This document shows, piece by piece, positions 8,183 to 17,203 of a stretch of 64,000 bases of DNA. Position 1 is the stretch's first letter. Every line of letters begins with the position of its first letter. The DNA is taken from contig JADJFE010000001.1 in NCBI GenBank assembly GCA_016708725.1, positions 434,001 to 498,000 on the forward strand, read 5' to 3'. The position numbers and the translations under genes are program-made. The notes beneath the pieces are model-generated. The model saw nothing but the letters and a program-made list of their open reading frames with translations. It did no database searches and was not told the DNA's origin. The DNA comes from Candidatus Aalborgicola bjergmarkensis (lineage in GTDB: Bacteria > Pseudomonadota > Gammaproteobacteria > Burkholderiales > Burkholderiaceae_C).

Positions 8183-8743
8183 TCACTTTACCGAGCCAGC
8201 AGCCAGCCTCCACGCAACAAAAGACAGCCAGAACAACAGCGCAATCGCGGACACGCGCTGGGCAATCCCTTCTGCTATCACGCTGCCACCCAGCCCGGTG
8301 GCGCCGCACATCAAGAGACCAGAACCCCAGGAAAGCGCATACGCACGCCAATCGGAAAAAATGGAGAGATTGCAGCGCGGCAGCAGATACATGACAAGGC
8401 CGCACAGGACGAAGGCAATGGCAACCAGGGCAATGTGTACCTGGGCTGACAGGGCAAGGGTGATGAGGCCTGCCAGCAGAAAACAAAAAGCACCGCCGCC
8501 CAGCAGCAGCGATAAAAGGAGCGGGAAGCCGTGGATGCGAAAACCCACGGCAATTGCAGCAACAGCGGCAGCCAGACCGCCAAAAGCACCCACGAGCAGC
8601 CCCCCGAAACGGCCCAGCGCCAGTTCGCTCATGAACTGCGTGCGGGGGTCATAACCAGGCTGGATGAGGTGCAAGGCAATGACAATGGCCAGAAAAACGG
8701 CCACGCCAATGCCCGCAATCAGGGACAGGCTGCGGGTATGCAA
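8183..8743 (-). CDS. DUF998-family integral membrane protein
   Basis: The product has 186 residues with about six hydrophobic segments, among them IAGIGVAVFLAIVIALHLI, LLLSLLLGGGAFCFLLAGLI and IALLFWLSFVAWRL. The family feature GYDPRTQFMSELALGRFGG follows the first helix, as in DUF998 proteins. It is a multi-pass inner-membrane protein of unknown role. It begins eight bases after the ilvD stop on the same strand, so it may be expressed from the ilvD transcript. A partial duplicate of its 3' half lies at 5870-6090. Confidence 0.7.
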   Translation of the reverse strand: MHTRSLSLIAGIGVAVFLAIVIALHLIQPGYDPRTQFMSELALGRFGGLLVGAFGGLAAAVAAIAVGFRIHGFPLLLSLLLGGGAFCFLLAGLITLALSAQVHIALVAIAFVLCGLVMYLLPRCNLSIFSDWRAYALSWGSGLLMCGATGLGGSVIAEGIAQRVSAIALLFWLSFVAWRLAAGSVK

Positions 8744-8751
8744 GTGGATTT

Positions 8752-10446
8752 TCAGAAATTGTCCAGTACCGCGCCCTTGCTGGCGCTGCAGGCGTTGAAG
8801 GCAAATTTGGCTTGTACGCCGCGCGTGTAGCGTGGCGCAGGTGCGGTCCAGGCGGCGCGGCGGCGGGCGATCTCGTCTTCGCTGACGTTGAGTTGCAGCA
8901 GCAGCTGGTGCGCGTCGATGGTGATCGAGTCGCCTTCTTCGATCAGGGCAATGGTGCCGCCCACCGCTGCTTCGGGTGCCACATGGCCGACGACCATGCC
9001 CCAGGTGCCGCCCGAAAAGCGCCCGTCGGTGATGAGACCGACCGATTCGCCCAGACCCTGGCCCACCAGCGCGCCGGTGGGCGCCAGCATCTCAGGCATG
9101 CCGGGGCCGCCCTTGGGGCCGAGGTAGCGCAGCACCATCACATCTCCGGGAACGATCTTTTCGGCCAGGATCGCTGCCAGTGCCGATTGCTCGTCGTCGA
9201 ACACGCGCGCCGGGCCGGTCATGGCCGGGTTTTTCAGTCCGGTGATCTTGGCAACACAGCCTTCGGGTGACAGATTGCCCTTCAGAATAGCCAGATGGCC
9301 CTGGGCATACAGCGGCTTGTCCATGGGGCGAATCACGTCCTGGTTGGCATCCGGCGTATCGGGCACGTCCTGCAGGACTTCGGCGATGGTCTTGCCGGAA
9401 ATGGTGATGCAGTCGCCATGCAGCAGACCGGCCTTGAGCAGCATCTTCATGATCTGCGGAATGCCACCGGCCTGGTGCAGATCGACCGCCAGGTATTTGC
9501 CGCTGGGCTTGAGGTCGCACAGCACCGGCGTTTTCTGGCGCACGCGCTCAAAGTCGTCGATGGTCCACTCCACTTGGGCCGCGTGGGCAATGGCCAGAAA
9601 GTGCAGCACGGCGTTGGTCGAGCCGCCGATGGCCATGATGACTGCCACGGCGTTTTCAATAGACTTGCGCGTCACGATGTCACGGGGTTTCAGGTCGCGC
9701 TTGATCGCATCAATAAGCACACGCGCCGATTCGCGTGCCGAATCCTGTTTTTCGCCATGTGGATTGGCCATGGTGCTGGAGTAGGGCAGCGACAGCCCCA
9801 GCGCTTCAAATGCCGAGGACATGGTGTTGGCCGTGTACATGCCACCGCAAGAGCCGGTTCCGGGAATGGCGCGGCGCTCGATTTGCAGCAGATCGGCATC
9901 GTTCATACGGCCAGCGGCGTTTTCGCCCACGGCTTCGAACACGCTGACGATGTTGAGGTCCTGGTTCTTGTAGCGTCCCGGCAAAATGGTGCCGCCATAG
10001 ACGAAGATGGCGGGCACGTTGGCACGCAGCATGCCCATGACACCGCCGGGCATGTTCTTGTCGCAGCCGCCAATGACCACCACGCCGTCCATCCACTGGC
10101 CCTGCACGCAGGTTTCGATGCAGTCGCTGATGACTTCGCGGCTGACGAGCGAGTATTTCATGCCCTCGGTGCCCATGGCCATGCCATCGCTGATGGTCGG
10201 GGTGCCAAACACCTGGGCGTTGCCACCAGCTTCTTCAATGCCCGCAATGGCAGCATCGGCCAGGCGCTGCAGACCGGAATTGCACGGCGTGATGGTGCTG
10301 TGCCCATTGGCCACGCCGATCATCGGTTTGACAAAATCGCCTTCTTCGTAGCCCATGGCGTAATACATGGAGCGGTTGGGTGCGCGCGACTTGCCTTCGG
10401 TGATGTTGCGGCTGCGGGGGTTCAGTGCGATGGGTTTGGTGTTCAT
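8752..10446 (-). CDS. ilvD: Dihydroxy-acid dehydratase
   Basis: The 564-residue product converts 2,3-dihydroxy-3-methylbutanoate and 2,3-dihydroxy-3-methylpentanoate to 2-oxo acids in valine and isoleucine synthesis, in the cytoplasm. Family landmarks are NRSMYYAMGYEEGDF, ITPCNSGLQRLAD, VVIGGCDKNMPGG and GTGSCGGMYTANTM; the cysteines in the last three bind the iron-sulfur cluster. The C-terminal half has GGPGMPEMLAPTGAL and TDGRFSGGTWGMVVGH. The reading frame is open upstream to 10677, but family alignment starts at MNTKPIALNPRSRNITEG, so the ATG at 10446 is chosen. The length is normal. Confidence 0.97.
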   Translation of the reverse strand: MNTKPIALNPRSRNITEGKSRAPNRSMYYAMGYEEGDFVKPMIGVANGHSTITPCNSGLQRLADAAIAGIEEAGGNAQVFGTPTISDGMAMGTEGMKYSLVSREVISDCIETCVQGQWMDGVVVIGGCDKNMPGGVMGMLRANVPAIFVYGGTILPGRYKNQDLNIVSVFEAVGENAAGRMNDADLLQIERRAIPGTGSCGGMYTANTMSSAFEALGLSLPYSSTMANPHGEKQDSARESARVLIDAIKRDLKPRDIVTRKSIENAVAVIMAIGGSTNAVLHFLAIAHAAQVEWTIDDFERVRQKTPVLCDLKPSGKYLAVDLHQAGGIPQIMKMLLKAGLLHGDCITISGKTIAEVLQDVPDTPDANQDVIRPMDKPLYAQGHLAILKGNLSPEGCVAKITGLKNPAMTGPARVFDDEQSALAAILAEKIVPGDVMVLRYLGPKGGPGMPEMLAPTGALVGQGLGESVGLITDGRFSGGTWGMVVGHVAPEAAVGGTIALIEEGDSITIDAHQLLLQLNVSEDEIARRRAAWTAPAPRYTRGVQAKFAFNACSASKGAVLDNF

Positions 10447-10546
10447 GCGTGATTGTGGATTTGATAATGGGATGCGCTGGAAAGTGCTGGCCAGCGGCCT
10501 GATCTTCTGACGGGACAGGGCGTTAGTATATTGGCAGGGGCCAGAC

Positions 10547-11143
10547 TCACATGGGGCTGGCTGCGGCGGGCGCCGTTCCGGGCGCGGGTAGATCAAACAC
10601 CTCCCACAGCGCAATCTCCACTGTGGGCAGACAAACCAGCTCCAGCGTTTCGTCGCCGCCAAAAACATCGCCCGCACCGTAGCGGCCCTCGCTGAGCAAA
10701 AAGCGTGTCACGTAGTATTCCAGGGGGTCAACGACGATGTACTCGCGCACGCCGTACTTCGCGTAGAGCGCCTTTTTCTCGCGTAGATCGCGTGTTGCCG
10801 TTGCCGGAGACAGCACCTCGATGACCAGGTCGGGCGCCCCATCAATGTAATGCGTGGTGATTTTTTTGGGATCGCACACGACGAGCACGTCGGGTTGTAC
10901 CACGTCAGCGTCGGATAGCCTGACGTCAACCGGCGCAACAAACGGGCGGCAGGATTTACCCTTCAATGCCTGTTCAAGACGGGCCGCGAGCCGCAATGTC
11001 ACGGACTGATGGGCAATGGATGGTGCCGGTGCCATGGCAAAGGCTTCTCCGGCTATCAGTTCCCAGCGTTTGTCATCGGGCCAAGCCTGGTAGTCACTCC
11101 AGGACCAGCGGGTTGCCGACCGGATGGCTGGCTGTGCGCACAT
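10547..11143 (-). CDS. Uma2-family (DUF820) putative endonuclease
   Basis: A 198-residue protein with the PD-(D/E)XK-like Uma2 pattern: WSDYQAWPDDKRWELIAGE near the N-terminus, then VQPDVLVVCDPKK, PDLVIEVLSPATATRDLREKKALYAKYGVREYIVVDP. The D (QPD), E (IEV) and K (EKK) residues form the presumed metal site. These genes are abundant in cyanobacteria and scattered in betaproteobacteria, and their function is not established. It stands alone between ilvD and dtd. Confidence 0.85.
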   Translation of the reverse strand: MCAQPAIRSATRWSWSDYQAWPDDKRWELIAGEAFAMAPAPSIAHQSVTLRLAARLEQALKGKSCRPFVAPVDVRLSDADVVQPDVLVVCDPKKITTHYIDGAPDLVIEVLSPATATRDLREKKALYAKYGVREYIVVDPLEYYVTRFLLSEGRYGAGDVFGGDETLELVCLPTVEIALWEVFDLPAPGTAPAAASPM

Positions 11144-11177
11144 GTCAATACCTCGCTAAATTATGTAAAAACGCTGA

Positions 11178-11220
11178 AATGCCCCGTAGTATATGCGGGA
11201 GAAGCTATTTTATTTATAGC
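11178..11220 (+). repeat. Short dispersed repeat copy (hairpin type)
   Basis: This sequence, ending TATGCGGGAGAAGCTATTTT, is a degenerate copy of the dispersed repeat whose ends read AGCGGGAGCAGCTAT elsewhere in the window. It sits between the Uma2 and dtd genes, directly after the dtd stop. Confidence 0.5.
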
Positions 11221-11222
11221 GA

Positions 11223-11684
11223 TCAAGCCGCAGGGGCAATCCGTATCGGAATGGTCACCGGCCCATCGTTGACCAGCTCGACTTGCATATCCGCCGCAAA
11301 CACGCCCGTCTGGACTTTGGTGTGTGCCTTGCGTGCGGCGGTCACGAAGTAGTCGTACAGCCGCTGTCCCTCTTCGGCACTGGCCGCAGCCTTGAAGCTG
11401 GGGCGGTTGCCGGCGCTGGTGTCGGCTGCTAGCGTGAACTGGCTGACGATCAGCAAGCCGCCCTGCGTGCCTGCGCCATCCATGTCGGCAACACAGAGGT
11501 TCATCTTGCCCAGTGCGTCGCTGAATATGCGCAGCTTGAGCAATTTGGCCAGCAGCTTGTCGGCCTGCACGGGCGTGTCGCCCTGCTCGGCACACAGCAA
11601 CACCAGCAGCCCAGGGCCAATTTCCCCGACGATTTTTTCTTCCACCAGCACCCGCGCCCGCCGAACCCGCTGCAACACTGCCAT
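11223..11684 (-). CDS. dtd: D-aminoacyl-tRNA deacylase
   Basis: From the ATG at 11684 the protein has 153 residues, the usual length. It begins MAVLQRVRRARVLVEEK and shows the two family active-site motifs: SQFTLAADTSAGNRPSF in the middle, and NDGPVTI near the C-terminus. The enzyme removes D-amino acids and glycine mischarged on tRNA, as proofreading in the cytoplasm. The frame is open for 82 more codons upstream, but that extension has no family similarity. Confidence 0.95.
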   Translation of the reverse strand: MAVLQRVRRARVLVEEKIVGEIGPGLLVLLCAEQGDTPVQADKLLAKLLKLRIFSDALGKMNLCVADMDGAGTQGGLLIVSQFTLAADTSAGNRPSFKAAASAEEGQRLYDYFVTAARKAHTKVQTGVFAADMQVELVNDGPVTIPIRIAPAA

Positions 11685-11791
11685 CATGAATCCACACTCC
11701 ACTGAAAATATCGAAGGACCAGACGATAACGCACATCGCGTATCATCCAGCGCAGATGTACGATTGTGTACGATTGACTCAAGGCAAGGAC

Positions 11792-12295
11792 ATGGAGACT
11801 GATACAGAACCCAAGGGTTTGCCCGAAGGCCCGTTTGTTGGCTTACCGGCCTTTTCCCAACTGGTGCGCGATGCGCTGGAGTGCGCCGAGCGCGAGGGCT
11901 GGCCGGAGATGGTCTGGAGCGATGCGACATTTTCCCAATGGCCCCTGGCCGAAAAGGCGCTGACGGATTCCTTGCAGGCGTGGGCGCGCAATGGCCGCAA
12001 ACTGGTGCTGCTGGCCAGGCGTTTTGAGGAAATTCAGCGCTACCAGGCGCGCTTTGTGACCTGGCGTATCCGCTGGGACCACATCGTCACGTGCAGGATA
12101 TGCAAGACCGTGGATGAGGCGGATTTTCCCAGCGCCTTGTGGAGTCCGCACTGGCTCATGCAGCGGCTCGATCTGGTGCGCAGCACCGGCGTTGCAACCC
12201 GCGACGCGCAGCGCCGGGTGCTCCTGCGGCAGCAGCTCGACGAGATGCTGCACCAGAGCAGTCCTGGCTTTCCCGCTTCCACGCTGGGGCTGTAG
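11792..12295 (+). CDS. Conserved hypothetical protein
   Basis: A 167-residue soluble protein, starting METDTEPKGLPEGPFVG, transcribed divergently from dtd. It contains SQWPLAEKALTDSLQAWARNGRKLVLLARRFEEI and RFVTWRIRWDHIVTCR, a pattern I associate with an uncharacterised Burkholderiales family, but no domain name can be given with confidence. Tryptophans and arginines are frequent, and there is no signal peptide or membrane segment. The start is placed at the ATG at 11792, although an ATG at 11756 is also in frame. Confidence 0.65.
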   Translation: METDTEPKGLPEGPFVGLPAFSQLVRDALECAEREGWPEMVWSDATFSQWPLAEKALTDSLQAWARNGRKLVLLARRFEEIQRYQARFVTWRIRWDHIVTCRICKTVDEADFPSALWSPHWLMQRLDLVRSTGVATRDAQRRVLLRQQLDEMLHQSSPGFPASTLGL

Positions 12296-12329
12296 AGCGC
12301 GCGCATCTTTGGCGCACAGGGGATGGTGT

Positions 12330-12920
12330 TCACGAAGACGTGTGCTTGGCGTGCACCACACGCTCGATGCGCCGATCCGGGATCAACCACATCAGCGCAA
12401 CGCCGACATAGATGGCCTGGGCAACCCAGACATTGACGAACGCCAGTCCGCTGGACAGCGCGTACAGCACGATGGATGCCTTGCCCTTGAAGTCCTTGCC
12501 GATGGCTTGTGCCAGCAGCGAATCCGGGCCTTCCGTGGCAATGATGGCCTGCGCCAGCAGCCAGTAGGCGAAACCGGCCATGAACAGCACCACGCCGTAC
12601 AGCGCCGTTGGCAGTGCGGTAAAGTGGTTTTCGCCCATCCATCCGGTCACAAAAGGCAGCAAGGACAGCCAGAATAATAAATGCAGATTGGCCCACAGCA
12701 CACGGCCACTGACACGATGGGCAGTGTGCAGCATGTGGTGGTGGTTGTTCCAGTAAATGCCAATGTAGAAATACAACAGGATGTAACTCAAAAACACCGG
12801 CAGCAAAGGTTTGAGGGCGTCCAGTCCGTCGCCATGTGGCACCTTCAATTCCAATACCATGATGGTGATGATGATGGCCAGCACGCCATCGCTAAATGCT
12901 TCAAGTCGGCTTTTGTGCAT
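12330..12920 (-). CDS. TMEM175-family (DUF1211) potassium channel-like membrane protein
   Basis: From the ATG at 12920 the product has 196 residues and six hydrophobic helices. The first carries RLEAFSDGVLAIIIT, the signature of TMEM175/DUF1211 proteins, where FSD is a conserved structural motif and the following residues line the pore. Later features are YWNNHHHMLH and WANLHLLFWLSLLPF. Bacterial members have been shown to be potassium-permeable channels. It is monocistronic by its position. An in-frame upstream codon at 12965 lacks the family N-terminus. Confidence 0.85.
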   Translation of the reverse strand: MHKSRLEAFSDGVLAIIITIMVLELKVPHGDGLDALKPLLPVFLSYILLYFYIGIYWNNHHHMLHTAHRVSGRVLWANLHLLFWLSLLPFVTGWMGENHFTALPTALYGVVLFMAGFAYWLLAQAIIATEGPDSLLAQAIGKDFKGKASIVLYALSSGLAFVNVWVAQAIYVGVALMWLIPDRRIERVVHAKHTSS

Positions 12921-13052
12921 GATGTATCGGTTCGGAAATTGTTTATCGTTGCAAACGCAAAGCATACCCTGGAGCTATAGCGTACAGTGCTGTATGGTTA
13001 TATGGTTACAGGGCTGTAGCGTTTGCAGGGCATGCAGGACGTGCGGGGTTGG

Positions 13053-15446
13053 CTATGTATTTAATAGCATTTTTTCAATACGGATGACGACGGCAGCAAA
13101 TTCTTCTGCCGGGACGGGTTTGGAAAAGTGGTAGCCCTGCACGTAACGGCAGCCTATCTGGTTGAGCAAGGCGAGTTGGACTTCCGTTTCCACGCCTTCG
13201 GCCACAACCGACAAGCCCAGGCTGTTGGCCATGGCAACAATGGCTTCGACCAGGGTACGGTCACTGTTGTCTTCGCCCATGTCCCGGATGAAGGACTTGT
13301 CAATCTTGAGTGTGTCCAGCGGAAAACGCTTGAGGTAGGACAGCGAGGAATAACCCGTACCAAAGTCGTCCAGGTAAATCTGAAACCCCTGTGCGCGTAC
13401 CGCCATCAACCAGGTCTGCGCCTTGGCAAAATCGCCCAGCAGTACGCCCTCGGTGATCTCGATCACCAGTTTGTCCGGGTCCACGCCATGGCGTTTTACG
13501 GCATCCCCCAGGATTTGTGGTGGCAAACCCTCGGGAATCTGCCGACCCGAGACATTGAGCGAGAGATAGTAATCCTTGCCCTGCGCGCGCCAGTGTGCCA
13601 GTTGCTGGCACGCCACCTCCAGTGTCCACAAACCAATGTCGATAATCAGCCCACTCTCTTCGGACAGCGGAATGAAGGCGTCTGGCGGGACCATCCCGCG
13701 CGTGGGATGTTTCCAGCGAATCAATGCCTCGGCACCCGCCATGCGCCGGGAGGGAAGGTCAATGATGGGTTGGAAAAACAGCCTGAATTCGTTGTGGCGA
13801 ATGGCCAGTTGCAGATCGTTTTCCAGCGAGCGCCGGTTCTCGGCATCCTTGGCCATGGTGGCTTCAAAAAATGCCATTCTGCTTCCGCCACCCGCGCGCG
13901 CCCGGTCCAGTGCCAGTTCGGTATTGCGAATCAGGGTGGGCAGGTCAGCCCCATCCTCCGGATAGGTCGCAATACCCAGGCTGGCGCCCAGACGCAGCGG
14001 GGTGTTGTCCACTTCCAGAAAGCTTCCCAGCGTTTGCACGATGCGATTGGCAATGTTGACAACATTTTCTTCATGGGCGGTGGCCTGCAAAATCACGACA
14101 AAGGTATCACCGCCCAGCCGGGCAATCATGTCCGACGATTTCAGGCACGACTGCAGTCTGGCGGCACTTTTGGCCAGAATCTTGTCGCCAGACGGCAATC
14201 CCATGGCCTCATTGATGCGTTTGAACCCATCCAGATCAATCAGGACCAGCGCAAAACCTGCATGGGGCCGCTGGATGCAACTGGCAATCAAATTTTCTGC
14301 GTGTTCAAAAAATCCACGCCGGTTGAGCAGTCCGGTGAGCGGGTCGGTAATCGTTTCCCGGCGGGCCTGCGCCTCGGCGTTCTTGTGCTGCGTCACATCG
14401 CTCACAAGCCCTTGTGCCCGTTTGCCACCAATGGGCGTCAGCGCCACACGCAACCAGCGAGGGGATTTGTTTTTGCTCTGGAATTCCAGGTCATCGGCTT
14501 GTGGCTTGTTGTCGGCAATGCAGGTCTGCATCAGCGCCACGAGCCGTTGCGGGTCACGCCAGGGCAAGTTGGTCACGTTGATGGCGTCCTGGGTATCCGC
14601 CATTTGCGGTAGCGCAAACAAGGTGGCCAGGGAGCGGTTCCATGATTCCAGCCATCCGTCTTCGTTGGAAATGTAGATGCCGGAGTCGGCATTGTCAAAA
14701 ATGGCGTGGTACTTGCGCTCATCCACCGCATGCTGCAGGCGTGCTGCGCGCTCTTCGTCGTGCGCGGTCAGCAAGGTGGTGGTGAGATGGTTGATGTCAT
14801 GAACCAGTCGGCCGATTTCGGTTTCTTCCTGGCCACTGGGCAAGCGCAGCAAGGTGTTGTCGCCGCGCACGCCCATCTTGTGCAAGCCATCGGACATACC
14901 CTTGACGGGGCGAATAATGCGCATCAACACGACCGCCAGCACAGCGGCTACGACCACCACGAGTTGCAAACCCAGCAGCATGGCCACAAAACCGACGTTT
15001 GCCCGGACGAGCTGGTCATTGGCCTGCGGGTTGGGAATCAACTGGATTTCACCCACCACTTCATCGGGGTCAAAGGGGGAGGTGATTTTGCGTACCAGAC
15101 GGGTGCCGTTGGCGCGCTCCAGCAGGGCCGGGGTACTGATGGGCTTGAATTTATCGCCCAGTTTGATGCCACCGCCGGTGATGACGACACCCAGTACTTC
15201 GCTATTCTTCAGCAGGCCATTGGCGACCTCGGTGGCCAGTGCCTCGTCCTTGGCAAAACAGGCGATTTGCAGGGTGCTTTCGACGGTTTCCAGCAGTTCG
15301 CCCAATCTGCTGTGAAACTGGCTTTGGGTCCGGCTGTCGGTCACCTGTGCGGTGAGAAAGACAAACACGATGCCGACAACGGCCGCCACCCCCACCACCT
15401 GTACTGCGGTGAAGTAAAGAATGCTGTGCCGCCAGAAAGGTCGCAT
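13053..15446 (-). CDS. Membrane PAS/GGDEF/EAL protein, cyclic-di-GMP phosphodiesterase with degenerate cyclase motif
   Basis: A 797-residue inner-membrane signalling protein. It has TM1 near 8-30, a periplasmic part of about 120 residues, TM2 near 150-172, a HAMP linker, PAS near 240-365, GGDEF near 370-530 and EAL near 540-790. The EAL catalytic residues look intact (GAEALIRWKHP, DDFGTGYSS, AEGVE), so it should hydrolyse c-di-GMP. The cyclase signature reads RLGGDTF, with Thr for the catalytic Glu, so cyclase activity is probably lost. It starts 21 bases after the PstS-like gene at 15468 and is the third gene of a porin, PstS-like and signalling cluster. The periplasmic part may read the state of the binding protein; that is inference. 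Confidence 0.9.
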   Translation of the reverse strand: MRPFWRHSILYFTAVQVVGVAAVVGIVFVFLTAQVTDSRTQSQFHSRLGELLETVESTLQIACFAKDEALATEVANGLLKNSEVLGVVITGGGIKLGDKFKPISTPALLERANGTRLVRKITSPFDPDEVVGEIQLIPNPQANDQLVRANVGFVAMLLGLQLVVVVAAVLAVVLMRIIRPVKGMSDGLHKMGVRGDNTLLRLPSGQEETEIGRLVHDINHLTTTLLTAHDEERAARLQHAVDERKYHAIFDNADSGIYISNEDGWLESWNRSLATLFALPQMADTQDAINVTNLPWRDPQRLVALMQTCIADNKPQADDLEFQSKNKSPRWLRVALTPIGGKRAQGLVSDVTQHKNAEAQARRETITDPLTGLLNRRGFFEHAENLIASCIQRPHAGFALVLIDLDGFKRINEAMGLPSGDKILAKSAARLQSCLKSSDMIARLGGDTFVVILQATAHEENVVNIANRIVQTLGSFLEVDNTPLRLGASLGIATYPEDGADLPTLIRNTELALDRARAGGGSRMAFFEATMAKDAENRRSLENDLQLAIRHNEFRLFFQPIIDLPSRRMAGAEALIRWKHPTRGMVPPDAFIPLSEESGLIIDIGLWTLEVACQQLAHWRAQGKDYYLSLNVSGRQIPEGLPPQILGDAVKRHGVDPDKLVIEITEGVLLGDFAKAQTWLMAVRAQGFQIYLDDFGTGYSSLSYLKRFPLDTLKIDKSFIRDMGEDNSDRTLVEAIVAMANSLGLSVVAEGVETEVQLALLNQIGCRYVQGYHFSKPVPAEEFAAVVIRIEKMLLNT

Positions 15447-15467
15447 CGGTCGTGAATCCCCTGAAGC

Positions 15468-15905
15468 TTATGGAGCGGGAAGCTCGAACACAATTTTCTC
15501 CCGGTTTGTCACCTGGCTGCGCTCCATGTAGGCAATACCGCTGGGATTGGTGCGCAGTATTCTGAGGGCATCTCCTGGTGAGTCCACCTGAATGGGCGGC
15601 GCGGTGCGACCGGCAAAGACCAGACGTGCCCAGTAGGCGTTTATTTCAGCGGGTTCCTTCTTGACCAATGTCCGGTAGAACTGGGTGCGGGTGGCAGATG
15701 CAGGCATGTCAATGGGCTGCGCTGCGATACCCGAGGGAAATTCACGGAAGCGGCCCATGAAAATATTCACGACATCGGTACGACTCAAGGACTCAATGCC
15801 ATTGGCCTGGTTTACCACGACGACAATCGAATCCGCCGCACCAGCCAGCAGCGGCAGCAGCAGCAGGGCCAGAACAAGAATGCGGATGCGAACGTGTTTC
15901 ATCAT
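15468..15905 (-). CDS. Short PstS-like periplasmic phosphate-type binding protein
   Basis: 145 residues with a signal peptide (ILVLALLLLPLLAGAAD). The mature part matches the PstS-like PBP family in its short form: SRTDVVNIFMGRFREFPSG, then an R..FY segment (TRTQFYRTLVKKEPAEINAYW), RLVFAGRTAPP and NPSGIAYMERSQV. It is well under half the length of transport PstS and has no pstCAB neighbours. It lies 12 bases after the porin-like gene and 21 bases before the GGDEF/EAL gene. The protein at 53729 is a clear paralogue in an equivalent position. A sensory co-receptor role is inferred, by analogy with NspS, the binding protein that works with the GGDEF/EAL protein MbaA. Confidence 0.8.
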   Translation of the reverse strand: MMKHVRIRILVLALLLLPLLAGAADSIVVVVNQANGIESLSRTDVVNIFMGRFREFPSGIAAQPIDMPASATRTQFYRTLVKKEPAEINAYWARLVFAGRTAPPIQVDSPGDALRILRTNPSGIAYMERSQVTNREKIVFELPAP

Positions 15906-15917
15906 GCAAGGAATTAT

Positions 15918-17183
15918 TCAAAGAATGAAATCCAGTGCAATACTTAACACGCTGGTATGCCCATCAAAGGCTGCATCCACGCCCCGGTACGGAAAGACGG
16001 AACTGGGTGCGCCGCGTACCATATCCCCCTGTATCTTGAGAGCCATATTGCGTTGAAAATCCCAGCGCAGCCCCAGCGTCACCGTATTTTGCTGTACGTG
16101 GGATGCGTCGATAAAGAGCTGGATGCCGGCATCCACCGCGTTCGGCCCGATGACCCTGCCCAACCCCGTGTCCACAAACTTGTCTTGCGCGTTGATCCAG
16201 GAATAACCGGCAAACGGGGTCACGGAGCCGATACGGTAGCCCAGCAGGAACATGCCCGACTCGGTGCTTTTGGCCGATGCAAAATCCTTGTGGATGCGAT
16301 TGACCATGGCGTGGATTTGCAGCGGACCTTCGTCGTATAACATGCCCAGGGAGTAGTAGTGGATGAACTTGTCCTTCATGGCAAGATCATCTGCTGCCGC
16401 TTGCGCACTGGGAAGGCGCAAAGCGGCGTTGTACTGGTTCAACCCACTAAGCAAGGCGCCCATTCCCGGCAACTCGCTGGACGAGCGCAGCTGCCCGTAG
16501 CTGGCACGCCACATCCAGGCGCCTTGCTGGTAATCGATGAATCCTCCCACCAGGGGCGAGCCACTAAAGTCCAGAATGTCGTTCAGGACGGGTATTTTCT
16601 CGCGCGCATGGCCTGCGTAGAGTTTGGCGCGCACGACCCCTTCACCCATGGGCTGGGTAACCTGGACATCCATACCGTCAAAATACGACAGCATCAAAGT
16701 GAAAAAGAAGTCGGGGGATGGGCGCACCGGCAAATAGGAATACCCGATCAGGCGCGAATCGGCACCCATGAACAAATCGGTCCCGATGCGCCCGCCGCGC
16801 AAGCTCAGGCGGGCATCGGGCTCATATTTCAGGAATGCCCAGCTTACTTCAGGCTTGAAATTGTCCTCGGCGCCATAACGGCTCACCGCCTGGGCCACTG
16901 CTTCCACCTTGTCATGCAAGCGGTAATTGGCCTGCACACCCAGAACGGAATCTATCTTGCCCGACCACTGGTCCGATACGCCGTAGGGTTGGCTCAGGTC
17001 GCGCGCAAACTGGGCATGTGCGCTGGATGAACGTGCCAGGCCCAGGGTGCCAAACGCGCGCAGCGCCAAAGCAGGTGCCTGGTCGCTGGCTTGCTGCGAC
17101 CAGATGGGCGTGGACAAAGACAATGCCGCAGCCAGCAATGCTGCAAACCTTGCGCGGCGATTCAGGGTGGTAAGTGCGATCAT
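15918..17183 (-). CDS. Porin-like outer-membrane beta-barrel protein
   Basis: 421 residues beginning with a signal peptide that ends near WSQQAS. The rest consists of alternating beta-strand patterns with aromatic girdle residues, for example VSWAFLKYEPDARLSLRGGRIG, YSYLPVRPSPDFFFTLML and TVTLGLRWDFQRNMALKIQG, and finishes ALDFIL. It resembles the uncharacterised porin-like proteins that accompany short PstS-like genes. It is the first gene of the cluster 17183 to 13053. Its counterpart at 54179-55357 has the same order of partners. It presumably admits or binds the ligand sensed by the cluster. Confidence 0.75.
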   Translation of the reverse strand: MIALTTLNRRARFAALLAAALSLSTPIWSQQASDQAPALALRAFGTLGLARSSSAHAQFARDLSQPYGVSDQWSGKIDSVLGVQANYRLHDKVEAVAQAVSRYGAEDNFKPEVSWAFLKYEPDARLSLRGGRIGTDLFMGADSRLIGYSYLPVRPSPDFFFTLMLSYFDGMDVQVTQPMGEGVVRAKLYAGHAREKIPVLNDILDFSGSPLVGGFIDYQQGAWMWRASYGQLRSSSELPGMGALLSGLNQYNAALRLPSAQAAADDLAMKDKFIHYYSLGMLYDEGPLQIHAMVNRIHKDFASAKSTESGMFLLGYRIGSVTPFAGYSWINAQDKFVDTGLGRVIGPNAVDAGIQLFIDASHVQQNTVTLGLRWDFQRNMALKIQGDMVRGAPSSVFPYRGVDAAFDGHTSVLSIALDFIL

Positions 17184-17203
17184 GACAGCCGGATTCTAAG
17201 TTG

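Noticed and set aside
15468..15905. Part of a phosphate ABC transporter (pst) operon
   Set aside because: The protein is far shorter than PstS, and no pstC, pstA, pstB or phoU gene is adjacent. Its neighbours are a porin-like gene and a signalling gene.
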